A model generated the notes under the pieces. It saw only the letters and a program-made list of their open reading frames with translations, ran no database searches and had not been told where the DNA came from. From Bryobacteraceae bacterium (GTDB taxonomy: Bacteria; Acidobacteriota; Terriglobia; Bryobacterales; Bryobacteraceae), in the NCBI GenBank assembly GCA_025056865.1, contig JANWVO010000017.1, positions 1 through 33,078 of the forward strand: a DNA stretch of 33,078 nucleotides. The letters run 5' to 3'. This document shows positions 1 to 8,627 of this stretch, in pieces. Both the position numbers and the translations under genes were made by a program. Position 1 is the first letter of the stretch. Every line of letters begins with the position of its first letter.

Positions 1-311
1 TCCGCCAACCCTCGCGACGGGCTGGAGACGGCTTCTCTGCGCCACTGAGCTCCGTTGCCGCGGTGGTCCGTGGCCCGCAGATTGACCGGCTCACGTTCCG
101 TTGCGTGGCCGCGGCGGCCGGCGCGCCGCAACGGCGGCATCGGGGAGGCCGCGGACCATGCGTCCCTTCCGGGCCGGGTTCTGGCGGCAGGGCGCTCTCG
201 TGGCGGTTCCCAGGGGTCAGAGCCGTGCCGGCACGGCGCGGGACGCCTTCGAAGCACTCTGCGCAGTGACAGCCGCACGGAAACCGGCGCGGCAGGGTCG
301 GCGCCTCCGCC
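1..311. other. Left-edge stretch with no recognisable gene
   Basis: No frame on either strand gives a protein I recognise. Plus-strand frame 1 is open from the edge and stops with TGA at 46-48, ending in ETASLRH, so it could be the tail of a gene outside the window. A minus-strand frame is open throughout but has no ATG and reads as low-complexity, GC-driven sequence. A perfect 16-base palindrome (gccgtgccggcacggc) sits at 222-237, about 75 bases past the yjbQ stop on the minus strand. It could fold at the transcript end but has no T-run. Confidence 0.4.
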
Positions 312-731
312 CTATTCCCCGATCACGGTCACAGTCACCTCCCGCTGCCGCGGGCGGTCGTCGAAGTCGCAGAGAATCACCTGCTGCCAGGTGCCGGTGT
401 GCAGCCTGCCATCTTTCACCGGAAATGTTTTTGACGCGCCCATCAGCGCGCTGCGCAGGTGCGCGTAGCCGTTGTGATCGCCCCAGCGGGCGTTGTGCGC
501 GTAGTTGTCATGCACGGGGGCGATGCGGTCAAGCGCCTCGCGGAGGTCCTGCACCGCGCCGGGCTCGTACTCGATGGTCGTCACGCCAAGCGTCGAACCC
601 AGCCCGCTGACGTTGACAATCCCCGCGCGGATGCCGCTTTCGGCGACGGCGCGCTCCACTTCGGCGCTGATATCGATCACGTGCGTGTGACCCCGGGTCG
701 GGATCCGGATCGTCTTCTGAAATACGGCCAT
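312..731 (-). CDS. yjbQ: YjbQ/UPF0047 family protein (secondary thiamine-phosphate synthase type)
   Basis: This 139-residue protein has the usual YjbQ length and conserved blocks. They include GHTHVIDIS near the N terminus, GSTLGVTTIEYEPG, HDNYAHN, NGYAHLRSALMGAS and the C-terminal HTGTWQQ, D-DDRPRQR and VTVIGE. The family is a single-domain trimer; some members show weak thiamine-phosphate synthase activity in vitro, but the physiological role is uncertain. The start is the ATG that gives the family-typical MAVFQKTI beginning. It lies 11 bases after the stop of the radical SAM gene on the same strand, so the two are probably co-transcribed. Family membership is very secure; the function is only what is known of relatives. 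Confidence 0.93.
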   Translation of the reverse strand: MAVFQKTIRIPTRGHTHVIDISAEVERAVAESGIRAGIVNVSGLGSTLGVTTIEYEPGAVQDLREALDRIAPVHDNYAHNARWGDHNGYAHLRSALMGASKTFPVKDGRLHTGTWQQVILCDFDDRPRQREVTVTVIGE

Positions 732-742
732 CACCCGACAGG

Positions 743-1783
743 CTAGCCCACGCAAGAGGCAGGACGCTGCGCCGCCCGCAGCGCTTCTTCCACGGCGGCG
801 TGCAGAGCCACCAGCGGCGTCGCCGGCTCGGCCGCAGGGCCGAACAGCTCCAGTTGCCCCCACGCCGGCGCGCCGCAGGCGCCTGCTGCGCCGAAGCCGA
901 AGCGTTCCCGGATCCTCTCCACCCGCAACTGAAGCGCCCGCCTCAGGGGCTCCGGCGCGTATGTGGCGCGGGCGAACATCTTCCGGTAGGCGGCGGCCAC
1001 GTGCGGAAAATCCTGGCGGAGGGCATTGAAGAAAACCTGCCGCGCCGGGTCGCGCAGAAAAACCATTTGCGCGCCGAAATGTTTCGCTCCAGCCTCGCGG
1101 GCCGCGCCAGCCAGCGCCTCCAGCGCTCCTTCGCCGTCGTTGATCCCCGGCAGCACCGGGCTGGCAAAGACGCCCGTCTCGATGCCCGCCGCCGCCAGCT
1201 TCTCGAGCGCGCGCAGCCGCAGGTCCGGGCGGGGCGCTCCGGGCTCCAGACGCCGGGCCAGCGCGGCGTCCAGCGTGGTGATGGTCATGTTGACCCGCAG
1301 CCGGTTGCGGCGCGCCAGCTCGCCGAGCGCGTCCAGATCGCGGGCCACCAGGGCAGACTTCGTCGTCAGCGCCACCTGTAGCCCCGCCTGCCGCGCAAGC
1401 ACCTCGAGGATGACGCGCGTGACGCGGTAGCGGCGCTCGGCCGGCTGATAGGGGTCGGTCGCCGTCCCGATGGCGATCCACTCGCCCGGCTTCACCGCCC
1501 GCAGCTCCCGTTCAAACAGATCCCGGCGGAATTGTTTTACGTAGATCAGCCGCTCGAAGGCATCCGGCGCAAGCTCGAGGAACTCGTGCGTATACCGGGC
1601 ATAGCAGTAGCCGCACCCGAATTCGCAGCCGCGGTAGGGATTGATGGTCCACTGAAACGGCATCAGGCTGCCAGCGTCGCAGCGGTTCAGCATCCGCTGC
1701 GACGGCAGCAGCCGGTACCCGGCGCGCCGCTTTTCCAGCAGCACCGGCGCCTCCTTCGCCTTTGCTGCGATGCCTCCTGCCAT
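743..1783 (-). CDS. Radical SAM protein, spore-photolyase-like (COG1533)
   Basis: A 346-residue radical SAM enzyme. The cluster-binding motif NPYRGCEFGCGYCYAR carries the cysteines C53, C57 and C60 in CxxxCxxC spacing, and it is followed by GTATDPYQPAE, typical of the SPL-like/Rv2578c group. Family members bind a 4Fe-4S cluster and cleave S-adenosylmethionine. True spore photolyase repairs thymine dimers, but these non-sporulating relatives have unknown substrates, so I name only the family. The C-terminal part (about 280-346) is alanine- and proline-rich and poorly conserved. The ATG lies 5 bases after an AATAAT hexamer with TTGACA 18 bases further upstream, which suggests a leaderless transcript. 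yjbQ follows directly. Confidence 0.88.
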   Translation of the reverse strand: MAGGIAAKAKEAPVLLEKRRAGYRLLPSQRMLNRCDAGSLMPFQWTINPYRGCEFGCGYCYARYTHEFLELAPDAFERLIYVKQFRRDLFERELRAVKPGEWIAIGTATDPYQPAERRYRVTRVILEVLARQAGLQVALTTKSALVARDLDALGELARRNRLRVNMTITTLDAALARRLEPGAPRPDLRLRALEKLAAAGIETGVFASPVLPGINDGEGALEALAGAAREAGAKHFGAQMVFLRDPARQVFFNALRQDFPHVAAAYRKMFARATYAPEPLRRALQLRVERIRERFGFGAAGACGAPAWGQLELFGPAAEPATPLVALHAAVEEALRAAQRPASCVG

Positions 1784-1846
1784 GCCCCATTATTCGCCTT
1801 TTGTTCGCCATTTGTCAAGCCCCTTTTCGGGTGATAGATTGCGGCC
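1784..1846. promoter_or_regulatory. Divergent promoter with shared -35 core
   Basis: On the plus strand TTGTCA (1812-1817), a 17-base spacer and TAGATT (1835-1840) lie 6 bases before the GH116 ATG. On the minus strand TTGACA (complement of 1813-1818), an 18-base spacer and AATAAT lie 5 bases before the radical SAM ATG. The two -35 boxes overlap by five bases in TTTGTCAA. Neither start has a Shine-Dalgarno sequence in its presumed leader, so both transcripts should begin at or next to the start codon. Confidence 0.6.
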
Positions 1847-4438
1847 ATGCGCGCCAACCGGAGAACCTTCCTCAAGACGGCGGCAGCCCTGCCCGCCGCT
1901 GCCTCCGCCCAGCCGACCGAAGCCGCGCCACAGGCTTCCGTTTTGTGGCCGCGCGTCTTCCGCGGACCGGCGCTGGCCACCATCGCCATGCCGCTTGGCG
2001 GAGTCGCGGCCGGATCCATCTCGCTGGGCGGGCGGGGCCAGCTCCGCGATTGGGAGATCTTCAACCGCCCGGACAAGGGCAACCAGCCTTCTTACGCCTT
2101 CGCGGCGGTCCGCGTCGAACAGGCGGGCCGTCGGCCTGTGGTGCGAGTGGCAGAGTCGCGCATCCAGCCGCCCTTCGAGGGCGCCACCGGCCTGGGAACG
2201 GTGAACGCGCCGGGGCTGCCGCGGTTGCAGGCGGCCGCGTTCACGTCGATGTACCCGATGGCCCGGATCGAATTTGAAGACCGCCGCCTGCCCGTCCGTC
2301 TGGCGCTGGAGGCGTTCACGCCGATCTTCCCCCTGGACGCCGAGGAGTCCGGCCTGCCGGCGGCGCTGCTGCGCTACGTGGCCTTCAATCCGGGCCCGGC
2401 TTCGGCGAGAGTCAGCCTGTGCTTCTCCATCGAGAACCCGTTCCGTACGGCCGCTTCCGGCGGCGGAGCAGCGCGACCGGCCGAGGACGAGCGGCGCAAC
2501 GAGCCCCGCCGGGACGAGCTGCTGGCTGGCCTGGTCATGACCAACCCGGGCCTGGATCCCAAAGACCCCGCAGCCGGGGAGTTCGTCCTTGCCGCGCTGG
2601 ATCCCGCCGCCGTGAGCCTGTGGCGGGGCTGGCCCCGCGAGCGCTGGTTCAACAGCCCGATGCTGTTCTGGGACGCCTTCAAAGCCGACGGAACCCTGGG
2701 CAATGAGCCGGAGAAGCCCGGCCCGGTGGGCGCGGTTTCCGTAACCCGGGAGATTCCCCCCGGCGCTGAAGCGCGCTTCGAGTTCGTGCTCGCGTGGCGG
2801 TGCCCGAACCGCACGCCCGCCCATTGCGGCTGGCGCGCCTCGAAAGGCAATGAGAATGCAATCATCGGCAACCATTACGCCGTCCGGTTCCCGGATGCCT
2901 GGAGCGCGGCCCGGCATCTGGCGGCGAACCTCGCCGTGCTCGAGCGGCGCATGCGCGCCTTCCTCGACGCGATGAAGTCGGCCACCATGCCCGGCTGCAT
3001 CAAGGACGCCGCCATGAGCAATCTCTCGACGCTCGCCACGCAGGTGGTCTTCCGCACTGCCGACGGCGAGTTCCACGGCTTTGAAGGCGCCAATGACCGG
3101 AGCGGCTGCTGTTACGGCTCCTGCACGCACGTCTGGAACTACGAGGCGGCCACGAGCTTCCTGTTCCCCACCCTGGCCCGCAGCCTGCGCAATGCATCGT
3201 TCGGCCACATGATGGATGAGCGGGGCGCCATCCATTTCCGGGAAATTCTGCCGAAAGGCACCGGGCGTTTCGGCCTGGCTGCCGCCGACGGCCAGATGGG
3301 CCAGGTGATGAAAGTCTGGCTGGATTACCGCCTCACCGGGGACCGGAAATGGCTGGCGGAAATCTGGCCGCAGGTGAGAAAAGCCGTCGAATTCTGCTGG
3401 ATTTCCGGCGGCTGGGACGCGGACCGCGACGGAGTCATGGAGGGCGCGCAGCACAATACCTACGACATCGAGTTCTACGGGCCGAACCCGCAATGCGGCA
3501 TTTACTACCTGGGCGGGCTGCGCGCCGCCGCGGAGCTGGCCCGCGCGGCGGGCGACGCGGAGTTCGCCGCGCGCTGCGAGGAGCTGTTCCGGCGCGGCTC
3601 GGCCTGGATCGACGAGAACCTCTTCAACGGCGAGTATTACATCCAGAAGGTGCGCGGGCTGCCGCGGCAGGCGATCGCCGAGACGCTGGTGTCGACCATG
3701 GGCTCCGACGACACGGAAAAGCCGGACTATCAGTTGGGCGAAGGCTGCCTGGCCGATCAGCTCATCGGCCAGTATCAGGCCGACCTGTGCCGCCTCGGCC
3801 CGCTGCTGAAGCGCGGCAACATCCTCGCCGCGCTCCGCTCCATCTACCGTTACAACCGCCGCCCGTCGCTGGCGGGGCATGAAAGCGTGCAGCGCATCTA
3901 CGCGCTCAATGACGAGGCGGCGCTTCTGATCTGCGACTATGCGAAGGCGCCGCGCCCGCGGATTCCCTTTCCCTATTTCGCGGAAGCGTGGACGGGCATC
4001 GAGTATCCGGTGGCGGCGCAGATGATCGGCATGGGGATGGTGGAGGAAGGCCTCGCGCTGATCGAGGCCGTGCGGCAGCGCCATGATGGCGTGAAGCGGA
4101 ACCCGTTCGACGAGCCCGAGTGCGGACACCACTACGCGCGGGCCCTTTCGGCCTGGAGCGCCGTGGTGCTTTACTGCGGGTTCTTCGCGAATGTCGCAGA
4201 GCGCTCGGTGGAAATCGAGCCCGCCGCGGCCCAGCGTCCCTTCCGGGGCTTCTGGAGCGCAGCCACCGGGTGGGGCGTCTTCGAGCTTGGCCCCCCGAAG
4301 GCACAGGGCGCGCCGCCGCCGGTACGCATCGAAGCCGTCGAGGGCAGGCTGGAAATCGCCGCGCTGAAAGTGGCGGGCCGCGCCGTGCCGCTTCCGGCCC
4401 CGGCCCTCGTGGAACCGGGCCGGCCGTTGCGCGTCTGA
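1847..4438 (+). CDS. Secreted GH116 family glycosidase (beta-glucosidase/glucosylceramidase-like)
   Basis: An 863-residue protein with a twin-arginine type export signal (NRRTFLK, hydrophobic stretch, AAASAQ cleavage region). The N-terminal beta domain (about 35-330, GH116 N-terminal type) includes PLGGVAAGSISLGGRG and DWEIFNRP. The C-terminal alpha/alpha barrel (DUF608 type, about 350-780) includes CTHVWNYEAATSFLFP and HNTYDIEFYGPN. By comparison with characterised GH116 enzymes such as human GBA2, D540 in NTYDIE matches the acid/base. E413 in FEGAND is my best candidate for the nucleophile. Family members cleave beta-glucosides or beta-xylosides; the substrate here is unknown. The stop directly abuts the stop of the convergent threonine-synthase-like gene. 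The promoter places the transcript start at the ATG. Confidence 0.9.
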   Translation: MRANRRTFLKTAAALPAAASAQPTEAAPQASVLWPRVFRGPALATIAMPLGGVAAGSISLGGRGQLRDWEIFNRPDKGNQPSYAFAAVRVEQAGRRPVVRVAESRIQPPFEGATGLGTVNAPGLPRLQAAAFTSMYPMARIEFEDRRLPVRLALEAFTPIFPLDAEESGLPAALLRYVAFNPGPASARVSLCFSIENPFRTAASGGGAARPAEDERRNEPRRDELLAGLVMTNPGLDPKDPAAGEFVLAALDPAAVSLWRGWPRERWFNSPMLFWDAFKADGTLGNEPEKPGPVGAVSVTREIPPGAEARFEFVLAWRCPNRTPAHCGWRASKGNENAIIGNHYAVRFPDAWSAARHLAANLAVLERRMRAFLDAMKSATMPGCIKDAAMSNLSTLATQVVFRTADGEFHGFEGANDRSGCCYGSCTHVWNYEAATSFLFPTLARSLRNASFGHMMDERGAIHFREILPKGTGRFGLAAADGQMGQVMKVWLDYRLTGDRKWLAEIWPQVRKAVEFCWISGGWDADRDGVMEGAQHNTYDIEFYGPNPQCGIYYLGGLRAAAELARAAGDAEFAARCEELFRRGSAWIDENLFNGEYYIQKVRGLPRQAIAETLVSTMGSDDTEKPDYQLGEGCLADQLIGQYQADLCRLGPLLKRGNILAALRSIYRYNRRPSLAGHESVQRIYALNDEAALLICDYAKAPRPRIPFPYFAEAWTGIEYPVAAQMIGMGMVEEGLALIEAVRQRHDGVKRNPFDEPECGHHYARALSAWSAVVLYCGFFANVAERSVEIEPAAAQRPFRGFWSAATGWGVFELGPPKAQGAPPPVRIEAVEGRLEIAALKVAGRAVPLPAPALVEPGRPLRV

Positions 4439-5665
4439 TCAGCGGGGGGTGATCAGGCCGCCAAGCCTGTCCGCCTCGCTTCCGGATTCGCGCGGAAAAA
4501 GCAGCGACCAGGCCTCCGGATACTTCAGCCCGGAGCCGGTGTTGAAGATCACGATTTTCTCCTCGCGGCGGAGAAATCCGGTCTCAAAGAGCCGCTCGAG
4601 CGCAGCAAAACAGGCCGCCCCCTCGGGACACGGGAAGATTCCCTCCAGCCGGCAGACGCGCGCGCCCGCCTCGAGCGCCTCGCGGTCTTCCACCGCGGCG
4701 CACGTGCCGCCGCTGGCGCGGACGATTTTCAGGATGAGAAAGTCCCCCAGCGGCTTGGGCACTCTCAGTCCGGAGGAAATGGTGCGGGCATTCTGCCAGA
4801 ATTCGGCCCGCTCTTTCCCTTCTTCGAACGCCTTTACGACCGGGGCGCATCCGGCGGCCTGCACCACGATCATCTTCGGCCGTTGCGGGCCGATCCAGCC
4901 GAGAGCCTCCATCTCGTCGAAGGCCTTCCACATCCCGATCAGCCCCACGCCGCCGCCCGTGGGATAGAAGATCGCATCGGGCAGCCGCCACTGCATCTGC
5001 TCGGCCACTTCGTAGCCCATCGTCTTCTTGCCCTCGATGCGGTAGGGCTCCTTGAGCGTATTGATCTCGAACCATTCGCCGCGGGCCGCGCCCTCGGCCA
5101 CGATCCGTCCGCAATCGCTGATCAGCCCGTCGACCAGCGTCACCCTGGCGCCGTAGCTCATGCACTCGATGTAGTTCGCCTGCGGAACGTCGCGCGGCAT
5201 GAAGATGTGCGCCTCGATGCCCGCCGCCGCCGCGTAGGCGGCCGCCGCGCTGGCGGCATTGCCCGCGCTGCCGATGGCCACGCGGCCGACGCCCAGCTCG
5301 CGGCACATCGAGATGGCGCAGGCCAGCCCCCGCGCCTTGAACGACGCCGTCGGGTTGAGTCCTTCATCCTTGATGAAGACGTTCTCCGCACCGATCGACT
5401 CCCCGTAGCGGCGCGCGCGGATCATCGGCGTCCAGCCTTCGCCCAGCGAAACGATCGACGCCGGCTGGGACACCGGCAGCACCGGAGCGTAGCGCCACAT
5501 CGACGCCGGCGCCCCCGCCAGCCACTCCCGGCTCCAGCTCGCGCGCGCCGACTCGAGGTCGTAGCGCGCCAGCAGCGGCCCGCCGCACCCGCACAGGTTC
5601 CAGGCCCTGCCCGCCTCGTGGCGCCGCCCGCAGAGGCTGCATTCAAGATGCGTCAACGTGGTCAT
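4439..5665 (-). CDS. Threonine synthase-like PLP enzyme (paralogue 1)
   Basis: A 408-residue fold-type II PLP enzyme. The N terminus has a zinc-ribbon-like set of cysteines (C9, C12, C25, C27), then GEGWTPM and the PLP lysine K110 in NPTASFKARG. GSAGNAASAAAAYA and the phosphate-binding PTGGGVGLIG follow. Threonine synthase converts O-phosphohomoserine to threonine in the cytoplasm, but related enzymes act on other hydroxy or phospho amino acids. A second, SFKDN-type threonine synthase is encoded at 10663-11973, so the substrate of this one is open. I chose the ATG giving MTTLTHLEC; an in-frame ATG four codons upstream (5675-5677) is possible. The gene is divergent from the M14 peptidase with only 21 bases between start codons. 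Confidence 0.88.
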   Translation of the reverse strand: MTTLTHLECSLCGRRHEAGRAWNLCGCGGPLLARYDLESARASWSREWLAGAPASMWRYAPVLPVSQPASIVSLGEGWTPMIRARRYGESIGAENVFIKDEGLNPTASFKARGLACAISMCRELGVGRVAIGSAGNAASAAAAYAAAAGIEAHIFMPRDVPQANYIECMSYGARVTLVDGLISDCGRIVAEGAARGEWFEINTLKEPYRIEGKKTMGYEVAEQMQWRLPDAIFYPTGGGVGLIGMWKAFDEMEALGWIGPQRPKMIVVQAAGCAPVVKAFEEGKERAEFWQNARTISSGLRVPKPLGDFLILKIVRASGGTCAAVEDREALEAGARVCRLEGIFPCPEGAACFAALERLFETGFLRREEKIVIFNTGSGLKYPEAWSLLFPRESGSEADRLGGLITPR

Positions 5666-5686
5666 CTCTTCGAGCATACTAGTGAC
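5666..5686. promoter_or_regulatory. 21-bp divergent gap with overlapping -10-like elements
   Basis: CATACT (5675-5680) precedes the plus-strand peptidase ATG by exactly 6 bases. On the minus strand TAGTAT (complement of 5676-5681) precedes the threonine-synthase-like ATG by 10 bases. The two hexamers overlap around the palindrome ACTAGT. I see no convincing -35 box for either direction; any would lie inside the opposite gene. Confidence 0.4.
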
Positions 5687-8623
5687 ATGTCCGCAACGTT
5701 CCGCAGCCTGGCCATCCTGGTCTCCGCCTGCGCTCTCGCCGCCCAGCCGGTCGACGAGGGCTATACGAAGAAGATCCGCGAGGCCACCACCAGCCCGATG
5801 TTCCTCACCGAGCTGGTCGACCACCTGCCGGCTTCGCCCACGGTGCCCACGCCTGAAAAATTCCTCGGCTACATCGCCGGAGCCGAGAATCAGCTCACCT
5901 ACGCAAAGGACGTCCACCGCTACATGCGGGAACTGGCGCGCACTTCGCCGCGCGTGCGCGTGCAGACGATCGGGCAGACCGAAGAGGGCCGCGAGATGAT
6001 CGTCGTCCTCGTCTCCAGCGAGGAGAACCTGAAGCGGCTCGACCGGCTGAAGCAGATCACTGCCCAGCTTGCCGATCCGCGCCGCACGCCGGACGCCGAG
6101 GCCGAGAAGCTCCTGCGCGAGGGCGTCCCATTCTACTGGGCCACCGGCGCGATCCATTCGCCGGAGACCGGCTCGCCGGAGATGCTGATGGAGCTGGCCT
6201 ACCGCCTCGCGGTCACCGAGACGCCCTTCTACGAGAACATCCGCCGGAATCTCGTCATCATGATCACGCCGGTGGTGGAGGTGGACGGGCGCGAGCGCAT
6301 GGTGGATCTTTACCGGTGGCGCAAGGCCAACCCCGGCAGGACGCCTCCGCCGCTGCTGTACTGGGGCAGGTATGTCGCCCATGACAACAACCGCGACGGC
6401 ATCGCGCTGGCGCTGGCGCTCAGCCGGAACATCAACCGGACGTTTCTCGAATTCCACCCGCAGGTCGTGCACGACCTGCACGAGTCCGTGCCGTTCCTGT
6501 ACACGTCCACCGGCATGGGGCCGTACAACGCATGGCTTGACCCGATCGACATCAACGAGTGGCAGAAGATGGCCTGGCACGAAGTGGAGGAGATGACCAA
6601 ACGCGGCGTGCCGGGAGTGTGGACGTGGGGCTTTTACGATGGCTGGGGCGCCAACTACATGATGCAGGTGGCGCACGGGCACAACGCCATCGGGCGCTTC
6701 TATGAGACGTTCGGCAACGGCGGCGCAGACACGCGCGAGCGCACCGTGCCGCCGGCGCAGACGCAGCGCGCATGGTACCGGCCGAATCCGCCGCTGCCGC
6801 GCGTGAAATGGTCCCACCGCAATAACGTCAATCTCCAGCAGAGCGCTCTGCTGATTTCGCTCGATTACACGGCGAAAAACCGCGAAACTTTCCTCCGGAA
6901 TTTCTGGCTGAAAAGCAGGCGCAGCGTCGCCAAGGCGGTCACGGAAGGCCCGGCGGCGTATGTCATCCACCCGGCGCCGCGGCCCAACGAGGCCGCCAGC
7001 CTGGCCGCGCAGCTCATGCTGCACGGCGTGGAGGTCCACCGGCTGGAGCAGGAAGCCGAGGCGGGCGGCGCGAAGTTCCCCGCCGGCGCGTATCTGGTCC
7101 GCATGGATCAGCCCTATTCGCGCATGGCCGACATGTTCCTCGACCGCCAGTATTACAGCCCGAACGACACGGCGCCGTATGACGACACCGGCTGGACGCT
7201 CGGCGCGTTGCGCAATGTGCCGGTCACGCGGGTGACGGACACCGCCATTCTGAAGGCGAAGGCTTCGCTGCTGACGGCGCCGCCGAAGCCCGATGGCGGC
7301 ATTCAGGGCGAGGGCAGTGTCTTTGCCGTGGCGCACAATGCCGACCGCGCCCTGGCGACCTTCCGCTTCCGCCTCCGGGACGTGCGCTTCCTCGCTGCCG
7401 AGAAGCCATTCGAGGCCAACGGAAAGAAATTCCCCGCCGGCACTTTCCTCATTCCGGCCGAAAACAACCCGCCGAACCTGCGCGCTCTGGTGGAAGCCGC
7501 CGCGCGGGAGATCGGCCTTGCCGTGCATGCCATGGCGGAGATGCCCAAAGTGGATATGCACCCCGTGGCCGCGCCGCGCATCGCGCTGGTGCATACATGG
7601 ACGAATACTCAGAACGAGGGCTGGTTCCGGCTGGGCTTCGAATCCACGGGCGTGCCCTACCACTACATCAGCGTCCACACGCTGCGCGATACGCCGAACC
7701 TGCGCGAGAAGTACGACGTCATTGTGCTCGGCCACGTCAATGCGGACTCGCGCCGGCTGCTCCAGGGCATTCCGAAGCGCGGCGAACCCATCCCGTGGAA
7801 GGCTTCCGAGCTGACCCCGAACATCGGCACCTCGCCAGACCAGACAGATGACATCCGCGGCGGCATCGAGCTGGAAGGGCTGGCCAACATCCGCCGCTTC
7901 GTCGAAGAGGGCGGGCTGTTCGTCACCATCGCGGGCAACTCCTCCCTGCCCATCGACTTCGGCCTGGTCGACGGCGTCACCATGGAACAGACGCGGGAGC
8001 TGCGCGCCCGCGGCTCCGTTCTCCAGGCCGAGACGGCCGACCCGGGCAGCCCGGTGCTGTACGGCTATGAAAACAGGCTGCCGGTTTATTTCAACACCGC
8101 GCCGGTGTTCAACGTCAGTCTTGCTGGAGGGCTGGGCCGCGGCCCGATGGGGCAGCCCGGCAGCGAACAGCCGCCCTCGCGTCCCTCGGGGCGCGGCGGC
8201 CTGGACGATCCTGACGTGGTGCAGGGCCGGCCGCCCGCGCCGCCGGCGCCGCCGATGCGGCCGGGCGAGCTGAGCGAAGAGATGATGGAAACGATGCGCG
8301 CCTATCTGCCGCCGCCGCAGGAGCGCCCGCGCGTGCTGCTGCGGTTCGCCAGCGAGAAGGAGCTGCTCGTCTCCGGCATGCTGGCCGGAGGCCGTGAACT
8401 GGCCGGCCGGCCCGCGCTCATCGACGTGCCGCGCGGCAAGGGCCACTATCTGCTGTTCGCCATCAACCCCATGTGGCGGCAGCAGACGCAGGGCAGCTTC
8501 ATGCTGCTGCTGAACGCCGCCATGCACTTCGAGCATCTCCACGCCGGACGCCCGGCGCCGCAGCAGGCCAAACCGCAGCCTTCTTCCGGCGACGACGGTC
8601 TGTATGGCGGGGATGAGCACTGA
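5687..8623 (+). CDS. Secreted M14-family zinc carboxypeptidase-like protein
   Basis: A 978-residue protein beginning with a signal peptide (hydrophobic residues about 7-19, ending ACALAAQ). The M14 domain occupies about 50-400. The zinc ligands are H157 and E160 in AIHSPETGSPE, and the third is probably H265 in VVHDLHES. M14 enzymes remove C-terminal residues or cleave unusual peptide bonds, including in cell-wall peptides. The region from about 430 to 960 is a long extension that looks like a class-I-glutamine-amidotransferase-type alpha/beta domain, with a proline-rich linker near 835-865. Such large secreted M14 proteins are frequent in Acidobacteriota. The start follows a -10-like hexamer by 6 bases and lacks a ribosome-binding site. 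The next gene, a lytic transglycosylase, starts 4 bases after the stop. Confidence 0.88.
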   Translation: MSATFRSLAILVSACALAAQPVDEGYTKKIREATTSPMFLTELVDHLPASPTVPTPEKFLGYIAGAENQLTYAKDVHRYMRELARTSPRVRVQTIGQTEEGREMIVVLVSSEENLKRLDRLKQITAQLADPRRTPDAEAEKLLREGVPFYWATGAIHSPETGSPEMLMELAYRLAVTETPFYENIRRNLVIMITPVVEVDGRERMVDLYRWRKANPGRTPPPLLYWGRYVAHDNNRDGIALALALSRNINRTFLEFHPQVVHDLHESVPFLYTSTGMGPYNAWLDPIDINEWQKMAWHEVEEMTKRGVPGVWTWGFYDGWGANYMMQVAHGHNAIGRFYETFGNGGADTRERTVPPAQTQRAWYRPNPPLPRVKWSHRNNVNLQQSALLISLDYTAKNRETFLRNFWLKSRRSVAKAVTEGPAAYVIHPAPRPNEAASLAAQLMLHGVEVHRLEQEAEAGGAKFPAGAYLVRMDQPYSRMADMFLDRQYYSPNDTAPYDDTGWTLGALRNVPVTRVTDTAILKAKASLLTAPPKPDGGIQGEGSVFAVAHNADRALATFRFRLRDVRFLAAEKPFEANGKKFPAGTFLIPAENNPPNLRALVEAAAREIGLAVHAMAEMPKVDMHPVAAPRIALVHTWTNTQNEGWFRLGFESTGVPYHYISVHTLRDTPNLREKYDVIVLGHVNADSRRLLQGIPKRGEPIPWKASELTPNIGTSPDQTDDIRGGIELEGLANIRRFVEEGGLFVTIAGNSSLPIDFGLVDGVTMEQTRELRARGSVLQAETADPGSPVLYGYENRLPVYFNTAPVFNVSLAGGLGRGPMGQPGSEQPPSRPSGRGGLDDPDVVQGRPPAPPAPPMRPGELSEEMMETMRAYLPPPQERPRVLLRFASEKELLVSGMLAGGRELAGRPALIDVPRGKGHYLLFAINPMWRQQTQGSFMLLLNAAMHFEHLHAGRPAPQQAKPQPSSGDDGLYGGDEH

Positions 8624-8627
8624 CGCC

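Noticed and set aside
1790-4132. Long minus-strand open frame antisense to the GH116 gene
   Set aside because: It reads as low-complexity Arg/Ala/Gly/His-rich sequence with no conserved motif, as expected for the shadow of a GC-rich gene. The plus-strand frame carries clear GH116 motifs.
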